This document shows positions 27,876 through 36,296 of a DNA stretch of 64,000 nt, piece by piece. The DNA is from Saccharicrinis sp963665705 (GTDB lineage Bacteria > Bacteroidota > Bacteroidia > Bacteroidales > Marinilabiliaceae): contig OY762448.1 in assembly GCA_963665705.1 (NCBI GenBank), positions 3,596,001-3,660,000 of the forward strand, written 5' to 3'. The notes beneath the pieces are model-generated. The model was given only the letters and a program-made list of their open reading frames with translations. It had not been told where the DNA came from and did no database searches. Position numbers and translations under genes: made by a program. Numbering within the stretch: the first letter of the stretch is position 1; every line of letters begins with the position of its first letter.

Positions 27876-29015
27876 TTACTTCAACATTTCTTGTCCACCA
27901 GTTACAGGAACTGCCTGCCCTGTTTCATATTCCTGTTCCATTACGTAATATACAGCCCTCATTACATCAATTACAGTACAACCTCTTCCTGCCGGAACCT
28001 GAGCTTCATAAAATGCTTTTACATCTTCAATTGTTTTAGCCCCTTTTACTTTTCCGGCATTTAGATACTGCACAAACAACCCTTTTTCAGGATCACTCCA
28101 TAACGGACCATCAAAAAAGTTTCCCGGACAAATAGAGTTTACTTTTACCCGGTTAGGCATTAATTCCATAGCAAAAGATTGCGTTAACCCAATACCTCCA
28201 AATTTACCTCCGGCATAAGCAAAATTTCTATTGCTACCTTTTAGTCCCGATTTGGAATTAATTTGAATAATATCAGCAAAATAACCATCCTTATTAGCTG
28301 TTTGTAATTTTAATACGGGAGCTGCACTTTTAGCACAATTAAAATATCCGGAATAATTTACTTTGGTCATGAATTCAAAAGCTTCCGGAGTCATTTCCTC
28401 TAATCCTCCGGCTCTTAAAACTCCTGCATTAGAAATAAACACGTCAAAACCACCAAACTCACATACCGTTTCATAAACCAAATTTTGAACTGATGTTAAA
28501 TCCGAAACATCAACTTTAACAAAATGAGCTTTATTATATTTTGCCTTTTTGTTTAACTCAGCTGTGTACTCCTTACCTTTTTCTTCATTTAAATCAGCAA
28601 TAATCACATTACCACCATCTTTAATCATACGCTCTACCAATCCGCCACCAAATCCCTGAGCACCACCTGTTATTATTGCTGTTTTTCCTACAGCTCTACC
28701 TTCAGGTTTAATTTCTTCACCAATGGCTTGATTAGACAATAATCTTTCTGTTTCAAAACTAGTTTCTGCTACTGCTGCAATACCAATCCCATTTAATGAA
28801 ATTATCTGAGGTAATTTTCCTTCATCTTCAGTAAACTGTTTAATTTGTTTCTTTAAATCACGAATAGTCTTTTGTGAATCATCAGAAACGGCGACATTTA
28901 CCTGAGGTGTAACGCCAACTGCATTTTTAACTATTTTAGCAACTTTAACCTGCCCATCTGATAATATCATCCGAAGAGCTGGTAAAATCTCAACTACTTT
29001 TTTATTTATTGACAT
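27876..29015 (-). CDS. Short-chain dehydrogenase, SrlD/SorD (sorbitol-6-phosphate 2-dehydrogenase)-like, with N-terminal extension
   Basis: This is a 379-residue protein. From about residue 108 it is a classical short-chain dehydrogenase with TGGAQGFGGG (NAD-binding), SNAGV and the catalytic Tyr267-xxx-Lys271 (FAYAGGKFGG). The surrounding IIQINSKSGLKGSNRN, GGIGLTQSFAMEL and the end GQAVPVTGGQEML closely follow what I recall of sorbitol-6-phosphate 2-dehydrogenase SrlD. The extra 107 residues at the front have an SLNGIGIAAVAETSFETE segment (73-90). This looks like the tail of a class II aldolase-type domain, as found in RhaD/YuxG-like aldolase-dehydrogenase fusions; that resemblance is weak and is my inference. 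Together with the SorE-like enzyme it could convert one ketose to its epimer through a polyol. Confidence 0.82.
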   Translation of the reverse strand: MSINKKVVEILPALRMILSDGQVKVAKIVKNAVGVTPQVNVAVSDDSQKTIRDLKKQIKQFTEDEGKLPQIISLNGIGIAAVAETSFETERLLSNQAIGEEIKPEGRAVGKTAIITGGAQGFGGGLVERMIKDGGNVIIADLNEEKGKEYTAELNKKAKYNKAHFVKVDVSDLTSVQNLVYETVCEFGGFDVFISNAGVLRAGGLEEMTPEAFEFMTKVNYSGYFNCAKSAAPVLKLQTANKDGYFADIIQINSKSGLKGSNRNFAYAGGKFGGIGLTQSFAMELMPNRVKVNSICPGNFFDGPLWSDPEKGLFVQYLNAGKVKGAKTIEDVKAFYEAQVPAGRGCTVIDVMRAVYYVMEQEYETGQAVPVTGGQEMLK

Positions 29016-29066
29016 ATCTTAAATCATTCTTATCTATCCAAAAATATTTTTATATCATTAGGTTTT

Positions 29067-30302
29067 CTATTCCAGAAATTTAGTAATTACAGCATGTCCT
29101 AATTCAACAAAATCACTCAAATTTTCACCATTTCTATCACCATTACTTTTCACATACCCCTCTTGCCCTTTTGTAATAAGATACTGATGGGCAGCTACAA
29201 CGCAAGCTCCCTTGTACGATAACTCTTTCAATTCATCATCCAAAGGAATATGTCCACGAGTTTCAACAGTCATAGGAATCATATCAGGTGAATTATGCTC
29301 TGTACCAAACGTAACCAAAAAACCATTATTCCAGAAAAACAAGGCATATTCTTTTAATTTATTAATGTCGTTTCTATTAGGAATAAACTCAATTGAGTAT
29401 ACATTTCTGGCTTTTAGTTCTTCTAACAGAACATTTTTATCTTGTTCAAAACGCGTATATTCCCCTTTAGGGTTATCTGCTAATAAAGGATATGTAGGTA
29501 TCCCCCCTGCATTAAGAATAATATCTTTAATTACTGCTACTTCTAAAAACGCTTTTGAATTCTCCTCTACAAAAGCCTTTTTGCCAGCCTTAAGTAACAT
29601 GTTTCTTATTTCATTTTCAACCTCTGCATTACTTTCCATGTTTGCAGAAGGATCCTCACCAGAATACAATTTTTTAAAAAAATCAAATCGCTCATTTACA
29701 GCATTATATTTTTCAAAGACTTTTACACGTACAGCTTTGGCTACATGCCTTTCTCGGACTAGATCAATGGCATATTTTTCCAGAATTTCATCCATTGAAA
29801 TATGTATATCCGAGTTCATCTCAGCAAATAACTCATTGATTTTATCTGCCATTTGTGAAACTCTGTTTACAATTGCTTCTTTTATTGTCTTTACCTGAGA
29901 AGCATAAGGTTCATCTAATTTTGGAGGATAACTTAATCCCTTACCCGATAAATAAACCCGACCTGGATTACCAGGGTCATTTAACCTGATTCCTTTTTCT
30001 TTATCTTTTAAATTAACACCTATAAACTCAATATTAAAAAGAGGGAATATTTTGTATTTTGAAGCTAAGTCGTAAAACTCATCATAGCCATCTGTTGAAT
30101 AAAAATCGTTTATTCCTAAAATTTTCACATCCTCCTTACTTGCTAATTCAAATATTTCAGGAATGTCTTTAAATGCACTAAATGAATATGGTGTATGTAT
30201 ATGTGCATTTACATTTAAAATTTGTTTTTTGTTATTGGTAATATCAATACCTGCTCCTGCAAGTAATTTTGATTTCTCTGGAAGTGTAGATAGATTTTCC
30301 AT
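29067..30302 (-). CDS. PHP-domain metal-dependent phosphoesterase-like protein
   Basis: This 411-residue protein has a polymerase-and-histidinol-phosphatase fold. The metal motifs visible are NAHIHTPYS (His34, His36), a Glu in FPLFNIEFIG, and FGTEHNSPD near the end, with an additional conserved SIEFIPNRND. Between the metal motifs lies a long, mostly helical insertion (about 105-230). Isolated PHP proteins are usually phosphoesterases acting on small phosphorylated molecules. This one lies between the E1 gene and the SrlD-like gene (51 bp gap) and is probably part of the same pathway. I do not recognise a characterised orthologue. Confidence 0.78.
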   Translation of the reverse strand: MENLSTLPEKSKLLAGAGIDITNNKKQILNVNAHIHTPYSFSAFKDIPEIFELASKEDVKILGINDFYSTDGYDEFYDLASKYKIFPLFNIEFIGVNLKDKEKGIRLNDPGNPGRVYLSGKGLSYPPKLDEPYASQVKTIKEAIVNRVSQMADKINELFAEMNSDIHISMDEILEKYAIDLVRERHVAKAVRVKVFEKYNAVNERFDFFKKLYSGEDPSANMESNAEVENEIRNMLLKAGKKAFVEENSKAFLEVAVIKDIILNAGGIPTYPLLADNPKGEYTRFEQDKNVLLEELKARNVYSIEFIPNRNDINKLKEYALFFWNNGFLVTFGTEHNSPDMIPMTVETRGHIPLDDELKELSYKGACVVAAHQYLITKGQEGYVKSNGDRNGENLSDFVELGHAVITKFLE

Positions 30303-30447
30303 GTGTAACTTAGATAGATTTTCTTTTGAAAGATGCCTTATGAATTAACAACGCCTTTCTGTGATTTAAAGAATTAAAAATTAGCTCATTATTTAACAGA
30401 GACCAATAAACATCAGTAGGAACATTACACTTTAATCAAAACTAAGA

Positions 30448-30483
30448 TAAAAGACCGAATACATACCTAAGCATATATTCGGT
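30448..30483 (-). terminator. Hairpin after the E1 gene
   Basis: The stem ACCGAATA (30454-30461) with TATTCGGT (30476-30483) has a 14-base loop and is followed by CTTTTAT in the minus direction. It lies right behind the E1 stop, in a 194-bp gap before the PHP gene (30303-30496). It would make the dehydrogenase-complex genes a separate or more abundant transcript than the PHP-to-aldolase part. No TAnnTTTG promoter was seen for the downstream part, so read-through is likely. Confidence 0.6.
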
Positions 30484-30496
30484 TAAAATATGAAAA

Positions 30497-32965
30497 TTAA
30501 ATCCCTAGTTTTCCTCTTCTAATAATTTCAGCATTTGTAAAATTATTCTTAACCACATGATCTTTTAGAGGTACAATTTTTTCATGAATTGCATCAATAA
30601 TCCATTCTTTACATGGGAAGAAATATTGTTCTAATTCATAAGCCGGAGTAATCCAGTTACGAGAACCTACAACAACAGGAGGTGCATCTAACTCATCAAA
30701 AGCTAACTCAGTAATACGCTGAGCCATATCTTTTAAGAAGGATCCTCTTTCATTAGCATCACTAGTTAATAATATACGCCCTGTTTTCTTGAGTGACTCA
30801 ATTACCGGCTCATAGTTAAACGGAACAATAGAGCGAGCATCAATTACTTCTGCAGACATTCCATATTTTGCTTCTAGTTCTTCCGCAGCCTCCAGAGCTC
30901 TATATATTGTTGCCCCTATAGATAATATCGTAATATCTTTTCCTTCTTTCTTAATATCTGGTTCACCAAAAGGAATTTCGTAATATTCTTCAGGTACACC
31001 CTCTTTATGGAATTGTTCACCTACATCATAAATTCTTTGACTTTCAAAAAACACAACAGGATCAGTTCCTTGCAACGCTGCATTCATTAATCCTTTTGCA
31101 TCATAAGGTGTTGCCGGAAAACATACTTTTAATCCTGGAATATGAGCCACTAATGAAGACCAGTCTTGTGAGTGTTGCGCTCCATATTTTGAACCTACTG
31201 ATACCCTGATTACAACAGGCATCTTAATCACATTACCCGACATAGCCTGCCATTTAGGTAACTGGTTAAATACCTCATCTCCACAACGACCTAGGAAATC
31301 ACAATACATAATTTCAGGAATAACACGTCCTCCACACATGGCATAACCAATAGCTGTACCAACAATTGAAGCCTCTGAAATTGGTGAATTAAATAAACGC
31401 TGATAAGGTAAAGCTTCTGTTAAGCCTCTATACACAGCAAAAGCACCCCCCCAATCACGATTTTCTTCTCCATAAGCTACCAAAGTAGGATCTTTATAAA
31501 AACGATCCACAATGGCTTCAAATAATCCATCTCTTAATTGATATTGTTTAATTTTTGAAAATGGCTTACCATTTGAATCAAAGGCATACCTTTCTTTTTT
31601 AGCGATCTGCTGTACTCTTGGATTTTCTTCCATAGGATGATTAACCTCAACCGGACGATCTTCCATTTTATCCAAACTTTGGTTAGAGAACATCATATCT
31701 CCAAGTATTTCCGGATGTTTTTCAAGATCCATACGTGGTGATACTTCTTCATCAATAGCCAAATTCATGGCATATTTCATCAGTTCAACAATATCAGCCT
31801 GAATAGCATCTAATTCCTTTTGAGTTGCAATGCCTGATTTTACCAGTTCATCACCATAAGAAACAATACAATCCTGATCTTCCCAGGCTTCAATTTCTTC
31901 TTTTGTACGATATGATGAAGCATCCGATGGTGAGTGTCCACTATAACGATAAGTTAACACATCTAATAAAACAGGACCTTTTTTCTCTTTTATTAATTCC
32001 ATTTTACGTTTGTAGGCATCAATCACAGCTAAAGGATTGTAACCATCTACACGCTCAGCAAACATACTATCTTTGTTGACTCCTGCCCCAATACGAGCTG
32101 CAATATCATACCCCATGGTTTCTCCACAGGTTTGACCTCCCATACCGTATTGGTTATTCATTATATTAAAAATAATTGGCAATCCACCTTTATATGCGCC
32201 TTCCCACAATTGCTCAAACTGATCCATTGAGGCAAAAGCTAATCCTTCCCATACAGGACCACAGGCCACTGATGCATCTCCAATATTAGCAACTACAATA
32301 CCGTCTTTTTGATTGACTTTTTTATACAACGCAGCACCCACAGCAATATCACCGGAACCTCCCACAATAGCATTGTTAGGATAAACACCAAATGGAGTAA
32401 AAAAGGCATGCATGGAACCACCCAGTCCCTTATTAAAACCTGTTTCACGAGCAAAAATCTCAGCCAATGTACCATATACTAAAAATCTGCGAGCCAAGGA
32501 TTTCAAATCCCCCTTATGACCTTTAGAAACAATTTTTAAGATGGTTCCATCAAAGAAGTTTTTCATCATGTCATCTAAATCCTCATCAGACATTTTACTG
32601 ATTGCAGACATTCCTTTAGCCAATATTTCACCATGAGAGCGGTGAGAACCAAAGATAAAATCATCTACACCCAAATGATAAGCCATTCCTACAGCAGCTG
32701 ATTCCTGACCAATTGAAAGGTGAGCAGGTCCGGGATGATTATAAGCGATACCTTCATATTCTCCACGAATCTTAATTAAATTAATCATCGTTTCAAATTG
32801 GCGTATTAAAGCCATATCATGATAGATACCAATTAGCTGTTTCTTTGAAAAATTAACTTTTTCATCCTCTATTGTTTTATCATACTGATTAACAGGAATA
32901 TCTTTAAACTTAATATTTCCTGATTTTCTGACCTGCTTAGGATCAATAAATTGTGACTTTGGCAT
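30497..32965 (-). CDS. Fused E1 alpha-beta subunit of a thiamine-diphosphate 2-oxoacid/acetoin-type dehydrogenase
   Basis: This 822-residue protein has the alpha half (about 40-400) and beta half (about 475-800) of E1 in one chain. The alpha half has the thiamine-binding region GDASVACGPVWEG to NNQYGMGGQ, plus GSHRSHGEILAKG, GGSMHAF and the phosphorylation-loop-like RYSGHSPSDASSYRT. The beta half has VAYGEENRDWGG, NSPISEASIVGTAIGYAM, QHSQDWSSLVAHIPGLKVCFPATPYDAKGLM and VIDARSIVPF. It decarboxylates a 2-oxoacid, or cleaves an acetoin-like compound, and passes the acyl group to E2 lipoate. The fused form occurs in Bacteroidota; the alpha domain looks closer to the pyruvate/acetoin group, but substrate cannot be assigned. 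It is followed by a hairpin and preceded by lpdA. Its place in a sugar-dehydrogenase cluster is unusual. Confidence 0.9.
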   Translation of the reverse strand: MPKSQFIDPKQVRKSGNIKFKDIPVNQYDKTIEDEKVNFSKKQLIGIYHDMALIRQFETMINLIKIRGEYEGIAYNHPGPAHLSIGQESAAVGMAYHLGVDDFIFGSHRSHGEILAKGMSAISKMSDEDLDDMMKNFFDGTILKIVSKGHKGDLKSLARRFLVYGTLAEIFARETGFNKGLGGSMHAFFTPFGVYPNNAIVGGSGDIAVGAALYKKVNQKDGIVVANIGDASVACGPVWEGLAFASMDQFEQLWEGAYKGGLPIIFNIMNNQYGMGGQTCGETMGYDIAARIGAGVNKDSMFAERVDGYNPLAVIDAYKRKMELIKEKKGPVLLDVLTYRYSGHSPSDASSYRTKEEIEAWEDQDCIVSYGDELVKSGIATQKELDAIQADIVELMKYAMNLAIDEEVSPRMDLEKHPEILGDMMFSNQSLDKMEDRPVEVNHPMEENPRVQQIAKKERYAFDSNGKPFSKIKQYQLRDGLFEAIVDRFYKDPTLVAYGEENRDWGGAFAVYRGLTEALPYQRLFNSPISEASIVGTAIGYAMCGGRVIPEIMYCDFLGRCGDEVFNQLPKWQAMSGNVIKMPVVIRVSVGSKYGAQHSQDWSSLVAHIPGLKVCFPATPYDAKGLMNAALQGTDPVVFFESQRIYDVGEQFHKEGVPEEYYEIPFGEPDIKKEGKDITILSIGATIYRALEAAEELEAKYGMSAEVIDARSIVPFNYEPVIESLKKTGRILLTSDANERGSFLKDMAQRITELAFDELDAPPVVVGSRNWITPAYELEQYFFPCKEWIIDAIHEKIVPLKDHVVKNNFTNAEIIRRGKLGI

Positions 32966-33119
32966 ATTTTTAAGATTTTTAGATCATAGACTTGAGACAA
33001 AAGATGTTTTAAGCAAATTTTTAATGACTACTTCTTTTGGCTTTCACCTATACTTCTTGATTTTTTACATTGATAATTATTTGTTTGAAACCGAAATAAG
33101 CCAGCCTGGCTTTCTATAT

Positions 33120-34481
33120 TCAGTGTCCAAAATCAAATACTGTTTCTTTAAATATTTCTGAAACAGTTGGGTGTGGAAATACCACTTCTTCTAACTCTTT
33201 CAGTGTAAGTTCAGCTTCAATAGCCATACACGCTCCATATATCATTTCACTAGATGGATTTCCTAACATATGAACTCCTAGTACTTCGCCATATTTAGCT
33301 CCCACCAACACTTTACATAAACCGGAACCACCTTCGTTTTCTGCAATAAATCTTCCAGCATAAGCCATTGGTAGTTTAGCAAGTTTATAATCAATACCTT
33401 TAGCTTTGGCAACTTCTTCTGTTAAACCAACACCAGCTATTTCGGGATTTGTATAAACCACTCCGGGTATAGCATTGTACCGCATTCTATCCGATCTTCC
33501 ACATAGATTATTAACTACTACCTCACCTTCTCTACTGGCAGTATGCGCTAAAAGCGAGAATCCGGTAACATCACCAGCTGCATAGACATTAGGAATATTG
33601 GTTTTCATCTTATCATCTACCTTAATACCTCCACGAAACAATTCCACACCCAGATTTTCCAAACCAAAACCTGCAGTAACAGCCTTACGACCTACACTAA
33701 CCAAAATTTTATCCCCGGAAACATCGGTCTCTTTTCCATCTTTCTCAAAAGTTACTTTATTGCCGTCAACCTTAGTAACCTTAGATGATAAGTTAAATTC
33801 AATCCCTTTCTTGGCATACATCTGACGAAGCATAGCACTCATCTCAATATCCATTCCTCCAAGAATCTCATCCATCATCTCTACAATAGTTACTTTTGTT
33901 CCTAAACTATTAAAGAAACTGGCGAACTCCATACCGATTACACCACCTCCAATAATTACTAATGAATCTGGTTTTTCTTTAAGCTCTAAAATCTCTCTGT
34001 TGGTAAGAATCACTTCATTAGGTTCTCCTAATCCTGGAATTGGAGGAATAAAAGCCTCAGAACCTGTACATATTAATAAATTGGTTGCTACTATTTCTTC
34101 TTCCGAAGTAGTGATCTCTATTCCTTGTTGTGTTTTTCCTTTTATGTAAGCAGTATCCTTAATGGTTTTAACATTAAACATTTTCATTTTGGCACCAACA
34201 CCCCCAACCAGCTTCTTCACCACTTTTTGTTTACGGTTCATCATCTTGCCAAAATCAAAACTAACCTCTTTTGTTTCTACTCCATATTTGGAACCACCTA
34301 CTGCATTATCATATATTTTTGCACTATATAATAATGTTTTGGTTGGCATACATCCTTCATTTAAACAAACTCCACCAAGTTCTTTTTTTTCTATTAAAAC
34401 AACTTTTAATCCTTTAGCGCCAGCCCTTTCTGCAGCTACATAACCTCCGGGACCTCCTCCTATTATTGCTAAATCATACAT
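33120..34481 (-). CDS. lpdA: Dihydrolipoamide dehydrogenase (E3)
   Basis: This 453-residue flavoprotein disulfide reductase has the FAD motif DLAIIGGGPGGYVAAERA and the redox pair Cys39/Cys44 in GGVCLNEGCMPTK. The NAD-binding loop is IIGGGVIGMEFASFF, the second FAD motif is NVYAAGDVTG, and the C-terminal His-Glu pair is in FPHPTVSEIFKE. All catalytic residues are present. It reoxidises the dihydrolipoyl group of the E2 encoded immediately upstream (92-bp gap with a hairpin). It is dedicated to this complex by position, though E3 proteins are often shared between complexes. Confidence 0.94.
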   Translation of the reverse strand: MYDLAIIGGGPGGYVAAERAGAKGLKVVLIEKKELGGVCLNEGCMPTKTLLYSAKIYDNAVGGSKYGVETKEVSFDFGKMMNRKQKVVKKLVGGVGAKMKMFNVKTIKDTAYIKGKTQQGIEITTSEEEIVATNLLICTGSEAFIPPIPGLGEPNEVILTNREILELKEKPDSLVIIGGGVIGMEFASFFNSLGTKVTIVEMMDEILGGMDIEMSAMLRQMYAKKGIEFNLSSKVTKVDGNKVTFEKDGKETDVSGDKILVSVGRKAVTAGFGLENLGVELFRGGIKVDDKMKTNIPNVYAAGDVTGFSLLAHTASREGEVVVNNLCGRSDRMRYNAIPGVVYTNPEIAGVGLTEEVAKAKGIDYKLAKLPMAYAGRFIAENEGGSGLCKVLVGAKYGEVLGVHMLGNPSSEMIYGACMAIEAELTLKELEEVVFPHPTVSEIFKETVFDFGH

Positions 34482-34516
34482 AAGTATCTGTCTATTTTAA
34501 TCTTTAAAGGATATTA

Positions 34517-34550
34517 GGAAAAGAATGCAAACCTTAAAACATTCTTTTCC
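34517..34550 (-). promoter_or_regulatory. Hairpin between E2 and lpdA genes
   Basis: An 11-bp perfect stem (GGAAAAGAATG 34517-34527 with CATTCTTTTCC 34540-34550) has a 12-base loop. There is no T-tract after it in the minus direction, so it is more likely an mRNA stability or processing element than a terminator. Confidence 0.45.
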
Positions 34551-34573
34551 TTCACCCATTTTCTAAAAACTAT

Positions 34574-35899
34574 CTAAAACTCAATTTCTAAATTTTCCAT
34601 TTCTACTGCGATCTGCTTTAAAAATCTGGTAGCCATACCTCCATCTAAAGCCTGATGATCATATGTTAAACTCAATCCCATATATGGAACAAATCCATAA
34701 ACTCCACCACCTAAATCAGCAGGACGTGGAACAATAGTATTCACTCCTAAAATGGCAGCCTGAGGTAGATTAATCACGGGAGTAAACATTTCAACACCAT
34801 AATTACCCAAATTAGAAACTGTAAATGATGCAGCTTCAGAAGACAGTAATTCAGGATCTACACTACCTTTTCGACAAGACTCTGCAATTTCTTTAAACTG
34901 ACGAGACAATCCGGAGATTGACAGATCATCAGCATTTTTAATAACTGGAACCATCAAGCCTCTGTCTGTATCAACAGCTAAACCTAAATGAACCTTATTA
35001 AAGTATTTCACACTATCGCCAAGGAAATGAGCATTGGCATCCGGAAATTTCTTAAGGGCCTTAATTACTGCAAAACAAACCATATCATTAATAGTAATAT
35101 TTGCTGCACCTTCCTTAGCCTTAACCATTTTACGCAACTCCATAATTCGGCGTGCATCCGCACCCAAATGATGAGTCAGCTGGGCTGAATTCTGCAATGA
35201 AGCATGCATTGCTTTAGCTATTAGCTTACGAATATTTGGTAATTTCTTTATTTCATAATCCTCTGCATAAACGGGATTTGTTGCAGTAAGATCACTCGCC
35301 TTTACAGCACCTCCTAATCCGGTTCCATGCTCAGCAACAGCCGCCCCTTCTTCTTTCATTACTTCTTTGGCTAAAGGAGTAACTTTAGGTTTAGTTGCAA
35401 TATAAGCTTCAACATCTCTTTCTATAACTCTTCCTTCTGGCCCCGTTCCAACAATTGTTTGGTATGCAACTCCTTTATCTAAGGCTAACCTTTTAGCTCT
35501 TGGAGATATTTTAACATCTGCTTCTGCAACAGATTCTTTTAATTTAACTTTTACGTCAGGTTCTTTTGTCACAACCTCTGTTTCGACAGGTTTGGCTTCC
35601 TGTGAGCCATCTTTAGTTTCAGAAGATGATCCTCTTGGTTGAAATTCATCAACACTTTCACCGGGATTTCCAATGACTGCTATATTTTGCAAGACCGGAA
35701 CTTCATCTCCTTCATCGCAAAAAACAGCTAGTAAAACTCCATCTTCAGCTGCCTCTTCTTCAAAAGATGCTTTATCTGTTTCATAGGAAAATAACATATC
35801 GCCTTTTTTTATTTCATCGCCTACCTGCTTAAACCATTCTGTAAAAATGCAGGATTCAACGGACTGCCCTTGGCGGGGCATTATAACAACTGTAGCCAT
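34574..35899 (-). CDS. Lipoyl-bearing dihydrolipoamide acyltransferase (E2) with two subunit-binding motifs
   Basis: This 441-residue E2 has an N-terminal lipoyl domain (1-80) with Lys43 in YETDKASFE as the lipoylation site. A charged linker follows, then a perfect peripheral-subunit-binding domain (131-167, SPRAKRLALDKGV to GRVIERDV). A second copy of the same pattern lies at 173-205 (TPLAKEVMKEEG to GGAVKASDL). The catalytic domain (about 215-441) ends in the active-site motif YDHQALDGG. It is the first gene of the metabolic cluster. A TAAGTTTG promoter box lies just upstream, and a perfect inverted repeat covers its -33 region. Two subunit-binding domains are uncommon in E2 proteins and might hold E1 and E3 separately (inference). 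Confidence 0.92.
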   Translation of the reverse strand: MATVVIMPRQGQSVESCIFTEWFKQVGDEIKKGDMLFSYETDKASFEEEAAEDGVLLAVFCDEGDEVPVLQNIAVIGNPGESVDEFQPRGSSSETKDGSQEAKPVETEVVTKEPDVKVKLKESVAEADVKISPRAKRLALDKGVAYQTIVGTGPEGRVIERDVEAYIATKPKVTPLAKEVMKEEGAAVAEHGTGLGGAVKASDLTATNPVYAEDYEIKKLPNIRKLIAKAMHASLQNSAQLTHHLGADARRIMELRKMVKAKEGAANITINDMVCFAVIKALKKFPDANAHFLGDSVKYFNKVHLGLAVDTDRGLMVPVIKNADDLSISGLSRQFKEIAESCRKGSVDPELLSSEAASFTVSNLGNYGVEMFTPVINLPQAAILGVNTIVPRPADLGGGVYGFVPYMGLSLTYDHQALDGGMATRFLKQIAVEMENLEIEF

Positions 35900-35917
35900 A
35901 GAAAAATTATTTTACAT

Positions 35918-35948
35918 CAAACTTATATAATCCAACTTGTATTTACAA
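35918..35948 (-). promoter_or_regulatory. Promoter of the E2-E3-E1 metabolic cluster
   Basis: On the minus strand, TTG (35948-35946), a 20-bp spacer and TAAGTTTG (35925-35918) match the Bacteroidota promoter (TTG, 19-21 bp, TAnnTTTG). The start site would be about 12 bp before the E2 ATG. The -33 element lies inside the inverted repeat at 35934-35951, so a bound repressor would directly block polymerase. Confidence 0.65.
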
Positions 35949-35951
35949 GTT
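35934..35951. promoter_or_regulatory. Operator-like inverted repeat O1
   Basis: AACTTGTATTTACAAGTT is a perfect 8-bp-arm palindrome with a TT centre. The core TTGTA-TT-TACAA is of the kind bound by HutC-type GntR repressors (TreR-like TTGTATATACAA from memory). It overlaps the promoter of the E2 gene. The divergent gene at 36297 encodes exactly such a regulator, so repression of the cluster by that protein is the simplest reading. Confidence 0.65.
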
Positions 35952-36026
35952 AAAAGCACATATTTTTCTCAAAAACTTTTTACAAAGCTTATTTTCAGCT
36001 TTTTAAACATGTTTATTATTTATTTT

Positions 36027-36038
36027 ATGTATTTACAT
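36027..36038. promoter_or_regulatory. Operator-like inverted repeat O2
   Basis: ATGTATTTACAT is a perfect palindrome with the same TT centre as O1 and 10 of 12 core positions shared. It lies in the 397-bp gap between the E2 and GntR genes, 8 bp from O3. Its function is inferred from similarity to O1. Confidence 0.45.
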
Positions 36039-36046
36039 GTATATTT

Positions 36047-36062
36047 ACTTGTAATTACACGT
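36047..36062. promoter_or_regulatory. Operator-like inverted repeat O3
   Basis: ACTTGTAATTACACGT matches the 16-bp core of O1 with one arm mismatch and an AT centre. Together with O2 it forms a cluster about 145 bp before the candidate -7 box of the regulator gene. This could allow looping to O1 or autoregulation (inference). Confidence 0.5.
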
Positions 36063-36204
36063 AGGATTTAATAGTTTTATTTCATCATAATGGATGAAGA
36101 ATAGACAGGTAATAAATTAGGTTAAATCAGCCGCTTCTTAACACCGGAGTAAGATTTAAATTCATACTCCATTTTAAGTAGAAGTAACGGTATTATTTTT
36201 TTAT

Positions 36205-36290
36205 TACTTTTGCCCCATCCTCAATAATATTCAAAAGCAACATCAGAGCTTGACGCTATAAAAAAGTCACATCTGATACATATCAGGAGG
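36205..36290 (+). promoter_or_regulatory. Candidate promoter and ribosome binding site of the GntR gene
   Basis: TACTTTTG at 36205-36212 matches TAnnTTTG; no clear -33 box precedes it. AGGAGG at 36285-36290, six bases before ATG 36297, is a full Shine-Dalgarno sequence. That is notable because almost no other gene in this window has one, and it fixes the start codon. Confidence 0.5.
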
Positions 36291-36296
36291 GAGAAT

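Noticed and set aside
29212..29898. 228-codon plus-strand frame
   Set aside because: It is antisense to the PHP-domain gene, which has clear metal motifs and is in a co-directional cluster; the frame has a serine/leucine-rich shadow composition.
25029..35899. Cluster read as a sulfoquinovose (sulfo-transaldolase) pathway because of the small transaldolase and GntR regulator
   Set aside because: No sulfoquinovosidase, sulfosugar isomerase, sulfolactaldehyde enzyme or sulfonate exporter is present.
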